From NCBI GenBank assembly GCA_023386235.1, contig JAEWKC010000034.1:140740-204739 (forward strand): a stretch of 64,000 bases of DNA, in the 5' to 3' direction. The stretch comes from Bacteroidota bacterium (lineage in GTDB: Bacteria; Bacteroidota; Bacteroidia; Chitinophagales; Chitinophagaceae). A program made the translations under genes and the position numbers. The notes below the pieces were generated by a model, which saw only the letters and a list, made by a program, of their open reading frames with translations, was not told the origin of the DNA and did not search any database. This document shows, one piece after another, positions 26,245-35,354 of the stretch (the first letter of the stretch is position 1; each line of letters opens with the position of its first letter).

Positions 26245-29200
26245 ATGAAAAATAATGATACGCGTATCATTGACAAGCGAATACAGACCTTCATCAATTA
26301 CCTACTCATGATGAAATTTACCATCTTACTTCTTCTTATTTCTTTTCAGTCGGTAGCGTTCAACAGCACCGCGCAGGACAAGATAGACCTGAACATTAAG
26401 AATACGCCCATTGTGCATGTGCTTCAAAGTATTGAACAACAAGGCAAATATCGTTTTGTATATAAAAATGATATCATCCCTGAAAGAACAAGAGTGAGCA
26501 TCAACGTAAAAAATGCAGATTTTGACATGGTGATGAATAAGGTATTAAGCAATACTTTATTAACTTATCAAAAGCTGAACAACGGCCTTGTTGCTATTGT
26601 GAAAAAAGCTCCGCAAAGGCTACCTGTTCGGGGTATCATCCGCGATTCCACAGGAAATCCATTGCCAAACGTTAGCGTCATAGAAAAAGGAACAACCAAT
26701 GGCACCATCAGTGAATTGGACGGTTCTTTTATACTGGAAGTTGCTGATGCCAATGCCACCTTGATCTTTTCACACGTCAATTACACTACGCAGGAAATAC
26801 TTGTTGGTCAGAATACCGTTCTTAGCATTACCCTGGAAGCCGTTGAAAGTGAAGAAGAAGAAGTGGTGGTAGTAGGATATGGCACACAGCAAAAAAGCAA
26901 TGTAACAGGGGCCATATCTACTATTCAGGCAGATGATATTGTTACTACCACCAGCTCCAGCCTGGCCCAAAGCATTCAGGGAAAAATACCCGGATTGCAG
27001 ATCAGGCAGCAAAGCAGTGAGCCAGGGTCTTTTAGCTCCACTATTAATATTCGTGGATTCGGCGAACCTTTGTATGTTATTGATGGTATTGTACGCGATG
27101 GCGGTGTAGAGTTCCAGCAATTAAATCCCAACGACATTGAAAGTATTTCCATACTGAAAGATGCATCAGCAGCCATTTACGGACTGAATGCCGCTAATGG
27201 CGTTATTTTAGTGACTACTAAAAAAGGTAAAACAGGAAAACCAACCTTCAGCTACAGCGGCGTGGTGGGTTGGCAGGTACCTACACATGTGCCAAAAATG
27301 TCTACGGCCTCCCAGTATTACGATATGTACAACGATGCTATTTTCTTTAGAGACGGCAAGCCCTTTTTGACCAACGAAGAATTGGCAAAGTGGCGCGAAG
27401 GCGGTAAAGGCTACGAAAGCACCAACTGGTACGATGAAACCTTTAAAAAATCGGCTCTTCAGCAACAGCACAACTTTTCTGTACGCGGCGGTAACGAAGC
27501 TGTAAACTATTTTGTAAGCTTAGGTTATTATGATGAAGGCGGCTTGTTCAAAAGCAATGATATGAAATACAACCGGTACAACTTCCGCAGCAACATTACC
27601 GCAAAGATCACCAAAGACCTTACGGCTGACGTTATGCTTTCGGGCAGGTACAGCATCAGGAATTATCCGGGCGGCGACGGTTTCATCTGGATTTATAAAG
27701 GCACCATCATCAGCCATCCTTATGAAAGGCCTTATATAAATGATGATCCGCAATATCCGGCTAATATTTACAACCAGCAAAACGCTGTATTAATGTCGCA
27801 AAACAGGTATGCGGGTTATACAAACGACAGAAACAAAAGCTTTCAGTCTTCCGTGTCTTTAAATTATAAATTTCCGTTTATAAGAGGATTGGAAGCAAAA
27901 GGAACCGCTGCTTATGACAGTTACAATATGTTCAACAAAAAGGTTTGGAAGAATTACAGAGTATACAGCCAGGACCTTAGTTCGCAAATAGTTAATCCGC
28001 CGCGTATTGTAAATGCCATAGACGATGTAGACAGAATAGTGCTTCAGGGACAGCTGGATTATAAGCAGCGATTTAATAATGTTCATAACCTTGGAGCTAC
28101 CTTAGTGGCAGAACAGAAATACTACAACAAAAAGTATTCTTATTTAAAAAGAGAATATGATTTTTATACCATAGACGTAGTGGATTACGCGTCAGGACTA
28201 CAGACCAATAGCGGCAGCGAAGATGAGCAAGCTACCATTTCTTATATAGGAAGAGTGAATTATGATTATTTAAGAAAATACCTCGTTGAAGCTTCTTTCA
28301 GGTACGACGGTTCATACAGGTATGCTCCCGGAAAAAGGTGGGCATTCTTCCCCAATGCCTCGCTTGGCTGGAGAATATCTGAAGAAGGATTTATCAAGAA
28401 TAATTTTCAATTTATTGACGATCTTAAATTAAGAGCTTCCTATGGCGCCATAGGAGAGAATGTGGGTGATCCTTTTCAGCATGTATTGGGTTTTACGCCG
28501 GTAACCAATCACGGCGCCGAGTTTAATAACGGCTCTTACACAGGCGGTATGGCAGCTCCGGGAGTGATCAATGAAAATTTCACATGGGTTAAGTCTGTAA
28601 TATTCGACGTAGGTATAGACGCAAGTCTTTTTGATAATAAATTAAGTTTTACGGTTGATTATTATCAGCGCGAAAAAACAGGAAAGCTTAAAACGCGCTC
28701 CGGCGGCTTGCCCAACACTTTCGGTGGTGACATGCCCATAGAAAATCTGGATAGCGAACAAACAAGAGGTTTTGATTTTGTGGTAACGCACAGAAACCGC
28801 ATCAACGATTTCCGATACGGCGCCAGCTTCAACTTCAACATTGCCAGAACCATGCACAGGTTTTTAGACAGAGAAGAATCAAGAAGCAGTTTCCACAATT
28901 GGCACAACAATTACACCAACAGATGGAATGATTTTGTGTGGGGATGGACGAAGGCCGGGCAGTTTCAGAACTTTAACGAGATATACCTCGCGCCGGTTCA
29001 TGGCGGAAACCTTGGCAATACGCAAATTTTACCGGGCGACTATATTTTTGAAGATGTGAACGGCGACGGCGTGATTGATAACAAAGATTTATTGCCGAAT
29101 TTACGCAACCGCACGCCAAAACTCTTCTTCGGGCTGGTGCTTGACGCCTCGTGGAAAAACTTCGACGCGAACATGGTTTGGCAGGGCGCTTCCATGTACG

Positions 29201-29619
29201 CTATCCGCTTCAACGAAGTTTTTAGCCAGATGTTTTTTAATAATGGAAATCTGCCGGCTTATTTCCACGACAGGTGGCATTTATCCGATCCGTCCGATAG
29301 AAACAGCGAATGGGTCCCCGGCAAATGGCCTGCAAGCAGGTTTTCAGAATACATGCAATCTTCTTACAGAGAAAGCGATGTGTGGAGGATGGAGGCTAAA
29401 TATGTAAGAATGAAGAGCATTGAAGTAGGGTATTCATTCCCCGTAAAGAAAAACTTTTTCAGCAATCTGAGAGTTTACGCCAATGCACATAATCTGCTCA
29501 CGATCTCCGATCCGTTCCTTAAACAGTTTGATCCTGAAAAATACGAAGGTGATTATTTTGCAGGATATAATTACCCGTTGACGAAGAGCTTTAACATAGG
29601 GCTAAACTTATCATTTTAA
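26245..29619 (+). CDS. SusC-family TonB-dependent transducer with STN signalling domain
   Basis: The 1124-residue receptor has a signal region ending near NSTAQ (about 44). Its STN domain (about 46-112: IVHVLQSIEQQGKYRFVYKN and FDMVMNKVLSNTLLTYQKL) passes the ligand signal to FecR. A CarboxypepD_reg-like domain follows (about 127-203), then EEEEVVVVGYGTQQKSN at about 206-222, a plug (SLAQSIQGKIPGLQI, INIRGFGEPLYVIDGIV, ILKDASAAIYGLNAANGVILVTT) and the barrel ending NIGLNLSF. It imports oligosaccharides with the SusD encoded 12 bases on. The long N-terminus MKNNDTRIIDKRIQTF before the hydrophobic core is usual for STN-type SusC. Confidence 0.95.
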   Translation: MKNNDTRIIDKRIQTFINYLLMMKFTILLLLISFQSVAFNSTAQDKIDLNIKNTPIVHVLQSIEQQGKYRFVYKNDIIPERTRVSINVKNADFDMVMNKVLSNTLLTYQKLNNGLVAIVKKAPQRLPVRGIIRDSTGNPLPNVSVIEKGTTNGTISELDGSFILEVADANATLIFSHVNYTTQEILVGQNTVLSITLEAVESEEEEVVVVGYGTQQKSNVTGAISTIQADDIVTTTSSSLAQSIQGKIPGLQIRQQSSEPGSFSSTINIRGFGEPLYVIDGIVRDGGVEFQQLNPNDIESISILKDASAAIYGLNAANGVILVTTKKGKTGKPTFSYSGVVGWQVPTHVPKMSTASQYYDMYNDAIFFRDGKPFLTNEELAKWREGGKGYESTNWYDETFKKSALQQQHNFSVRGGNEAVNYFVSLGYYDEGGLFKSNDMKYNRYNFRSNITAKITKDLTADVMLSGRYSIRNYPGGDGFIWIYKGTIISHPYERPYINDDPQYPANIYNQQNAVLMSQNRYAGYTNDRNKSFQSSVSLNYKFPFIRGLEAKGTAAYDSYNMFNKKVWKNYRVYSQDLSSQIVNPPRIVNAIDDVDRIVLQGQLDYKQRFNNVHNLGATLVAEQKYYNKKYSYLKREYDFYTIDVVDYASGLQTNSGSEDEQATISYIGRVNYDYLRKYLVEASFRYDGSYRYAPGKRWAFFPNASLGWRISEEGFIKNNFQFIDDLKLRASYGAIGENVGDPFQHVLGFTPVTNHGAEFNNGSYTGGMAAPGVINENFTWVKSVIFDVGIDASLFDNKLSFTVDYYQREKTGKLKTRSGGLPNTFGGDMPIENLDSEQTRGFDFVVTHRNRINDFRYGASFNFNIARTMHRFLDREESRSSFHNWHNNYTNRWNDFVWGWTKAGQFQNFNEIYLAPVHGGNLGNTQILPGDYIFEDVNGDGVIDNKDLLPNLRNRTPKLFFGLVLDASWKNFDANMVWQGASMYAIRFNEVFSQMFFNNGNLPAYFHDRWHLSDPSDRNSEWVPGKWPASRFSEYMQSSYRESDVWRMEAKYVRMKSIEVGYSFPVKKNFFSNLRVYANAHNLLTISDPFLKQFDPEKYEGDYFAGYNYPLTKSFNIGLNLSF

Positions 29620-29631
29620 AAAACAGAAATA

Positions 29632-31533
29632 ATGAACACGAGAAAATATATTAATTTATACATATTTATCATTCTGGCTCTGGCGGCGGGTTCCTGTACA
29701 AAGGGGCTCGATCTGCAGCCGAGAAATAAAATTCCGGGCGATGTGGTTCTTTCTGATCCCAATGGCATAAGAGCATTTGTGGCAGATTTATATTACCAGT
29801 CGCCGATAGAAGATTTTACTTATTTTCCAAGAGAAGGATTTAATGCAAGAGGCAACACCGGCTCCATGTCGCTGTCGCAGTACGGCCTTGAAGCCATCCA
29901 CTCCGAATGGCCTAATTTTAATGAATTTAACAACGGCTGGTGGGGCAGCGCCTACAGGCTCAACAGAAACATCAATGTGCTCATAGAAGCGATACCGGAT
30001 TTAGACATTGCCGAATCGGAGAAAAAAATGTTGCTCGGCGAAGCGCATTTTCTGCGGGCTTACGCTTATTTTGCGCTGGCGAAAAGATATGGCGGCGTTT
30101 CCATCATCACTTCAAATCAGGCTTACACCAGCGAGTTTGAAAGTTTAAGAGTGCCGAGAAGCACCGAAAAAGAAACGTGGGATTTTGTTTTAGCAGAATG
30201 TGATAAAGCCATTGAAAACCTGCCTGAGACAAGGCAAAGCGCAGACGAAACAAAGCGCCGCGCCACCAAATGGGCTGCTTACGCTCTTAAATCGCGCGCC
30301 GCGCTTTTTGCAGCTTCTGTGGCTAAATTCTGGAACAAAGCGCCTCTTTCCGGCGAAGCCGTTGATAAAAAACTCGTAGGGCTCGATCTTGCAGACGCTA
30401 ACGGTTATTATCAACAATGTATTGAAGCCTCAGATGCGATCATCAGCTCCGGTAAATTTTCTTTGTACGGCGCAAATCCTGGAAATGTGCAAAATGCCAT
30501 AAACAACTTGCGCAGCTTATTTACCGATCCCAACGTGGCGCCACAGGAAGTGATCTTTTTGAAAGGTTATGGAAAAATAGGCGAGCCGCTGGCGCATGAT
30601 TACGACGGATGGAACAATCCCAACCAAAATCAGGAAGGTTTCCCATATCGCGGAAGAACAAACCCCATCTTGGAACTGGTGGACACGTATGAAAGCTACA
30701 CCAATCCCGGCGTTTCATCGCCCGTTGTTACAAGAACCGACGGAAATGTGAATGATTACGGCGGCTACAACCAAAATGTAAGCTACCTGCGCTTCAACAC
30801 GCCTGATGAAATATTCAAAGATAAAGATGCAAGATTTTTTTCCACCGTCATCTATCCTAACGCTATCTGGAAATCAACTCAGATCATTATCCAGGGCGGC
30901 GTTGTAAGACCGGACGGCACTTTGATGGATGCAAGAGGATCTTACACGCACAACGGAGTTACCTACTATACATACGGCAGAGAATTTCAAAATCAGTATT
31001 CAGGCTACGATGGTTCAGCCAACATGACCCGTTCGGGATTTTTACTTCGTAAATTCTTAAATGAAAGCTGGAGAATAACCAACTTCGGGCAATCTACCAC
31101 CGATTTTGCAGATATGCGCTACGCAGAAATTTTATTGAATTATGCCGAAGCAGTGGTGGAAAGCGGCGCTGCACAAAACAATGCACAGGAAAAAGCCAAA
31201 AAAGCCATCAACGATGTAAGATTCAGAGCCGGACACACGGTTGAAATTCCGCTGACGCTGGCAAATGTGCTGAGAGAAAGAAGAGTGGAACTGGCTTTTG
31301 AAAATAAAGAATACTGGGATTTGAAAAGAAGACGCGATTATCACATAATATTTAATAATAAGCTTAAAACAGCCTTAGTGCCCATGATGGATTTGAGAGG
31401 CGCAACACCGCAGTATATTTTTGTAAGAAAATATGTACCCGGCGACAGGCACCGTACAGTGGATATAAGGGATTATTATTTCCCGATCCCCGGAATTGCC
31501 AATAACGGTCTTATACAAAATCCGCAGTACTAA
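29632..31533 (+). CDS. SusD/RagB-like lipoprotein of the ECF-controlled PUL
   Basis: The 633-residue lipoprotein has its lipobox at AAGSC (Cys22). SusD features are LQPRNKIPGDVVLSDPNGIRAFVADLYY, the helical pair EAHFLRAYAYFALAKRYGGVSII and KWAAYALKSRAALFAAS, and the C-terminal block MRYAEILLNYAEAVVE ... VLRERRVELAFENKEYWDLKRRRDYH. It should bind the same glycan as its SusC partner. At 633 residues it is on the long side, with an insertion in the middle (about 330-440) rich in Y, N and G that may shape the ligand site. Confidence 0.94.
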   Translation: MNTRKYINLYIFIILALAAGSCTKGLDLQPRNKIPGDVVLSDPNGIRAFVADLYYQSPIEDFTYFPREGFNARGNTGSMSLSQYGLEAIHSEWPNFNEFNNGWWGSAYRLNRNINVLIEAIPDLDIAESEKKMLLGEAHFLRAYAYFALAKRYGGVSIITSNQAYTSEFESLRVPRSTEKETWDFVLAECDKAIENLPETRQSADETKRRATKWAAYALKSRAALFAASVAKFWNKAPLSGEAVDKKLVGLDLADANGYYQQCIEASDAIISSGKFSLYGANPGNVQNAINNLRSLFTDPNVAPQEVIFLKGYGKIGEPLAHDYDGWNNPNQNQEGFPYRGRTNPILELVDTYESYTNPGVSSPVVTRTDGNVNDYGGYNQNVSYLRFNTPDEIFKDKDARFFSTVIYPNAIWKSTQIIIQGGVVRPDGTLMDARGSYTHNGVTYYTYGREFQNQYSGYDGSANMTRSGFLLRKFLNESWRITNFGQSTTDFADMRYAEILLNYAEAVVESGAAQNNAQEKAKKAINDVRFRAGHTVEIPLTLANVLRERRVELAFENKEYWDLKRRRDYHIIFNNKLKTALVPMMDLRGATPQYIFVRKYVPGDRHRTVDIRDYYFPIPGIANNGLIQNPQY

Positions 31534-31534
31534 T

Positions 31535-31657
31535 CAATAACGTAGAAATAAAAAAATACAGATGAAATGAGCCATAAACGTCTTGCATGTCCAAAGCAAT
31601 GATTATATAGCGAATTCCATCTGACAATAACGTAGAAATAAAAAACATACAGATGAA
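31535..31657 (+). repeat. Duplicated leader between susD and the DUF3823 gene
   Basis: CAATAACGTAGAAATAAAAA plus ATACAGATGAAA occurs at 31535-31567 and again, with one extra base, at 31624-31657. The copies are 89 bases apart. The second copy contains the real start (ATGAAAACG); the first gives ATGAAATGA, which stops after two codons. The 57 bases between look unlike the flanks. Confidence 0.75.
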
Positions 31658-32939
31658 AACGATAAAAATATTATTATACGCCCTATTCGCAGGATGCTTG
31701 TTTGTTTCTTGTGGACTGGATAAATTAGATAATTATCCGGGACCCAATGCAAAAATTCATGGTGGCATTTACGATGCGCAAACCGGTGAACTGATTGAAC
31801 AGGACATTATAAGAGGTGCGCAGATTGAGTATATTGAAAAAGGATGGGATAATCCTGAAACACAATACATGATCTTTAAAACAGACGGAACTTACAGGAA
31901 TAATTTAATGTTCTCGGGAGATTATTTCATGAAACCCGTAAGAGGAAATTTTGTTCCCGTTGAAGCCAAAGAAATAACAGTGAACGGCGATACGGAAATT
32001 AATTTTGAAGTGCAACCCTACATCAGAATTAAGAACGCGACTATAGAACAGAGCAACGAAAGAATAATAGCATCTTTTAACCTGGAACAAACAGTACCTA
32101 ATAAAATTGTAAGAATAGGTCTATTTGCACATGCTGAAAAGAATGTGGGAGAACCGTTGCACACAGTTGCCACACAGTTGAACATGAATGCTGACGCGGA
32201 TCCGGACAGGCTGTACCGCCTTGAAATTGAATTGCCTCACAATGCGGATAAACTCAAAAAAGGAGGTACATATTATTTCAGGATCGGTGCACTTATTGAC
32301 GCGCCCGAAGCTAAATTTAATTATGCGCCAACTAAAGCCATCACTATACAGGATTATGTGCCACCTACGCCGGGATCGAATCCGTTTAAGCTTACACTGC
32401 CCGTATTTGTAGACTTTGGTACAAATATTTCACCCTATCCGTACAACAACTATGTAAGACCAACAGACAATATATTGAGTAACTTGATAGATGAGGAAGG
32501 AAGCAATACAAAGTTTGCCGTGCAGGTTACTAAAAATTTCAGTGGTGAAAATACATTGGGCGTTAACAATACTTCACTGGGCTTTCCTGCAACAGCTACC
32601 GGTGATGCCTTCTGGAGCAATGGAGTGGAAACACCTACAAGCGAGCTGACTGTTTCTAATTTAAATAAAACAGAGAATTATTCATTTGTATTCTATGGTT
32701 CCAGAAGAGATGCCGGAGATAACCGCGAAACCAAGTTTCATGTAAAAGGTAAAACAGAAGGAGAAGGCTTTGTAAACACAGCGTCTAATAGTGCTAATGT
32801 GGCTATTGTAAAAAACATTACACCTAACGATGACGGTACCATTGTTATTACCATTTCTGCAGGCCCTAATAACAACAATGGGTCTAAGTTTTATTATTTA
32901 AATACAATGCTTATCACACCCGTAGCGTATGAATTTTAA
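31653..32939 (+). CDS. DUF3823 surface lipoprotein with extra C-terminal domain
   Basis: The 428-residue lipoprotein has its lipobox at FVSC (Cys20). DUF3823 begins at about 22 (LDKLDNYPGPNAKIHGGIYDA; YMIFKTDGTYRNNLMFSGDYFM; FEVQPYIRIKN) and runs with its second half to about 230. A further domain of about 180 residues follows a PPTPGSN linker (LPVFVDFGTN, DNILSNLIDEEGSNTKFAVQV, LSNLNKTENYSFVFYGSR, ETKFHVKG, NDDGTIVITIS, YLNTMLITPV). That pattern matches a beta-sandwich tail I associate with secreted Bacteroidota carbohydrate enzymes. As the third gene after susC and susD, it takes the SusE/F-like place and probably binds glycan on the surface. Confidence 0.8.
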   Translation: MKTIKILLYALFAGCLFVSCGLDKLDNYPGPNAKIHGGIYDAQTGELIEQDIIRGAQIEYIEKGWDNPETQYMIFKTDGTYRNNLMFSGDYFMKPVRGNFVPVEAKEITVNGDTEINFEVQPYIRIKNATIEQSNERIIASFNLEQTVPNKIVRIGLFAHAEKNVGEPLHTVATQLNMNADADPDRLYRLEIELPHNADKLKKGGTYYFRIGALIDAPEAKFNYAPTKAITIQDYVPPTPGSNPFKLTLPVFVDFGTNISPYPYNNYVRPTDNILSNLIDEEGSNTKFAVQVTKNFSGENTLGVNNTSLGFPATATGDAFWSNGVETPTSELTVSNLNKTENYSFVFYGSRRDAGDNRETKFHVKGKTEGEGFVNTASNSANVAIVKNITPNDDGTIVITISAGPNNNNGSKFYYLNTMLITPVAYEF

Positions 32940-32958
32940 AAAACCTTCATTAAATTTA

Positions 32959-32998
32959 CATCCTGCACAGACTGGTTATGTGCAGGATGCTTTTTTAT
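32959..32998 (+). terminator. Strong rho-independent terminator after the DUF3823 gene
   Basis: CATCCTGCACA (32959-32969) pairs perfectly with 32979-32989 around a 9-base loop and is followed by CTTTTTTA. It lies 20 bases past the DUF3823 stop and 29 before the GH92 start, so the GH92 gene is either partly attenuated or has its own promoter. Confidence 0.88.
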
Positions 32999-33026
32999 TA
33001 GTCTCTTAAAAAATCATACACAAAAC

Positions 33027-35246
33027 ATGGCAATTCGTATAATATCTTTACTGTTATTTTTCTTTAGCAGCCTGGCGGCTTTTTCTCAATCAACTGCAAA
33101 GCAGCCGGTAGATTATGTAAACCCTTACATGGGAAACATCAGCCACCTGCTGGTGCCAACCTATCCTACCATTCATTTACCCAACAGCTTATTAAGAGTT
33201 TACCCGGAAAGAGAAGATTATACAAGTAACAGAATAAAAGGATTGCCCATTATGATATCGAGCCACAGAGGCAGAAGTGTGTTCGGGCTGAGTGTACAAT
33301 ACGAGTGGCAACCACTGCAGAACAATAAGCAGTACACCTACGATAATGAAATAATTAAACCATATTACTACGAAGTAGATTTAGACGAAGCGAATGTACA
33401 CGTACGTTTTGCTCCTTCGCACCAGTCTGCTATCTATGCCATAAAACCCCGGCAACAGAAAAGCTTTTATCTTGTATTGAATTCTTCTAACGGGCAACTT
33501 GCCACAAAAGGCAAAAATGCTGTTTCAGGCTTCCAGGTGCTGGAAGGATCGCCCACTAAGGTTTATATTTATTTAGAAACGAATATTGATCCGCAAAAAA
33601 TCCAGTATCTGCAAAATGATAATCAAAAAGAAAAAACAGCCGCTCTCAAATTTCCCGCAGGCGCTGAAATTAAAATTCGCTACGGCATATCCCTGATCAG
33701 CGAAGAGCAGGCCATGCGCAACCTGAGAAGAGAAATAAAGCATTACGATGTAGATAATGTAGCGCAAAAAGGACGAAAACTATGGAATGATAAGCTGTCA
33801 AAGCTGCAAGTACAGGGAGATGATGACAGGAAAGTAATTTTCTATACATCCTTGTACAGAACTTACGAAAGAATGGTGAATGTATCTGAAGACGGCAGAT
33901 ATTTCAGTCCTTTCGACGGAAAGATACACAACGATGGCGGCAAGCCATTCTATAATGACGACTGGATTTGGGATACCTATCGTGCCACACATCCTTTGCG
34001 TGTGTTGATAGAACCCGAAATGGAAAGCCATATGATCAATTCTTTTGTGCGTATGGCCGAGCAAATGGATAATTTATGGATGCCTACCTTCCCGGAAATT
34101 ACCGGCGACAGCAGACGAATGAACTCCAACCATGCCGTTGCAACTGTTTTGGATGCATACGTCAAAGGCTTGCGTGGCTTTGATGTCAACAAAGCTTACG
34201 AGGCTTCAAAGAAAGCAATTACAGAAAAAACCCTGGCGCCGTGGTCTGCAAAAAAAACCGGCAGCCTGGATGAGTTCTATAAAAAACATGGCTATTTTCC
34301 TGCCTTGCCCCAAGGCGAAAAAGAAACCGTACCCGAAGTGCACGCCTTTGAAAAACGGCAGCCTGTAGCCGTAACCCTGGGCACGGTGTACGATGAATGG
34401 TGTCTGGCGCAGCTGGCAAAACAAATTGGCAACCAGCGCGATCATGAATATTTTTTACCACGCAGTTTAAACTACAGGAAAATCTTTCATCCCGAAACGC
34501 ATTTTTTTCACCCGAAAGATGAGCAGCATAATTTTATACAACCCTTTGATTATCGCAACTCCGGCGGCATCGGCGCCCGCGAGGCGTACGGCGAAAATAA
34601 CGGTTGGGTATATCGCTGGGATGTACCGCACAACGTTGCCGATCTTGTAGAGTTAATGGGAGGCGAAAAGAAGTTTTCGGCTAATTTAGATGAGATGTAC
34701 AATACGCCTTTAGGCACAAGTAAATTTTCCTTCTATGCGCAGCTGCCCGACCACACAGGTAATGTTGGCCAGTTTTCAATGGCGAATGAACCTTCGTTGC
34801 ACATACCTTACTTGTATAATTATTCAGGCGAACCGTGGAAGACACAGAAGAGAATTTACACGCTTATTGATCAATGGTTTAGAAATGACCTGATGGGCGT
34901 TCCGGGCGATGAAGATGGTGGCGGAATGTCGGCTTTTGTTGTATTTAGCATGATGGGCTTTTATCCTGTAACGCCCGGCATGCCGATTTATGTGATAGGC
35001 ACTCCCATGTTTCAGAGCGCTGCCATTGATGTGGGCAATAAGAAGATAAAATTAATTGCCGCTAATTATTCTGCGGAGAACAAATACATACAATCCATGA
35101 AGGTGGATGGTAAAACCTGGGATCAGTCGTGGATCAGCCATACCGACCTGATAAAGGCAAACAACATAGAATTTGTTATGGGCAAGCATCCCAATAAAAA
35201 ATGGGCAATCTCCTCGCGCCCGCCATCTTTTACTATGAATAAGTAA
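33027..35246 (+). CDS. Secreted GH92 alpha-mannosidase
   Basis: The 739-residue protein has a signal peptide (SSLAAFSQS, cut near 21). It carries the GH92 pattern: VDYVNPYMGNISHLLVPTYPTIHLPNS, DDWIWDTYRATHPL, TGDSRRMNSNHAVATVLDAYVKG, NSGGIGAREAYGENNGWVYRWDVPHNV, and GDEDGGGMSAFVVFSMMGFYPVTPG near the end, where the acidic residues that bind calcium and act as base lie. GH92 enzymes are calcium-dependent exo-alpha-mannosidases acting by inversion on N-glycans or fungal mannan. This is the only glycosidase of the left PUL. The canonical DCGQ is replaced by DGGG, as in a sub-branch of the family, so linkage specificity may differ. Confidence 0.92.
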   Translation: MAIRIISLLLFFFSSLAAFSQSTAKQPVDYVNPYMGNISHLLVPTYPTIHLPNSLLRVYPEREDYTSNRIKGLPIMISSHRGRSVFGLSVQYEWQPLQNNKQYTYDNEIIKPYYYEVDLDEANVHVRFAPSHQSAIYAIKPRQQKSFYLVLNSSNGQLATKGKNAVSGFQVLEGSPTKVYIYLETNIDPQKIQYLQNDNQKEKTAALKFPAGAEIKIRYGISLISEEQAMRNLRREIKHYDVDNVAQKGRKLWNDKLSKLQVQGDDDRKVIFYTSLYRTYERMVNVSEDGRYFSPFDGKIHNDGGKPFYNDDWIWDTYRATHPLRVLIEPEMESHMINSFVRMAEQMDNLWMPTFPEITGDSRRMNSNHAVATVLDAYVKGLRGFDVNKAYEASKKAITEKTLAPWSAKKTGSLDEFYKKHGYFPALPQGEKETVPEVHAFEKRQPVAVTLGTVYDEWCLAQLAKQIGNQRDHEYFLPRSLNYRKIFHPETHFFHPKDEQHNFIQPFDYRNSGGIGAREAYGENNGWVYRWDVPHNVADLVELMGGEKKFSANLDEMYNTPLGTSKFSFYAQLPDHTGNVGQFSMANEPSLHIPYLYNYSGEPWKTQKRIYTLIDQWFRNDLMGVPGDEDGGGMSAFVVFSMMGFYPVTPGMPIYVIGTPMFQSAAIDVGNKKIKLIAANYSAENKYIQSMKVDGKTWDQSWISHTDLIKANNIEFVMGKHPNKKWAISSRPPSFTMNK

Positions 35247-35308
35247 TTGTAAATTCTTTTATTTCTCTTTACTGCCTAAGCCTTCGCTGGCTACAAGATG
35301 AGGATTAA

Positions 35309-35336
35309 CGCCGTGCGCTCTTCGAGAGACACGGCG
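35309..35336. terminator. Hairpin between the two converging PULs
   Basis: CGCCGTG (35309-35315) pairs with 35330-35336, and inside it CTCT/AGAG pair around a TCG loop. It sits 62 bases after the GH92 stop and 18 bases after the GH2 stop on the other strand. There is no T-run on either side, so it may be a repeat or RNA-end stabiliser rather than a classic terminator. Confidence 0.45.
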
Positions 35337-35354
35337 GGACAGAAAAGCTTTAGT

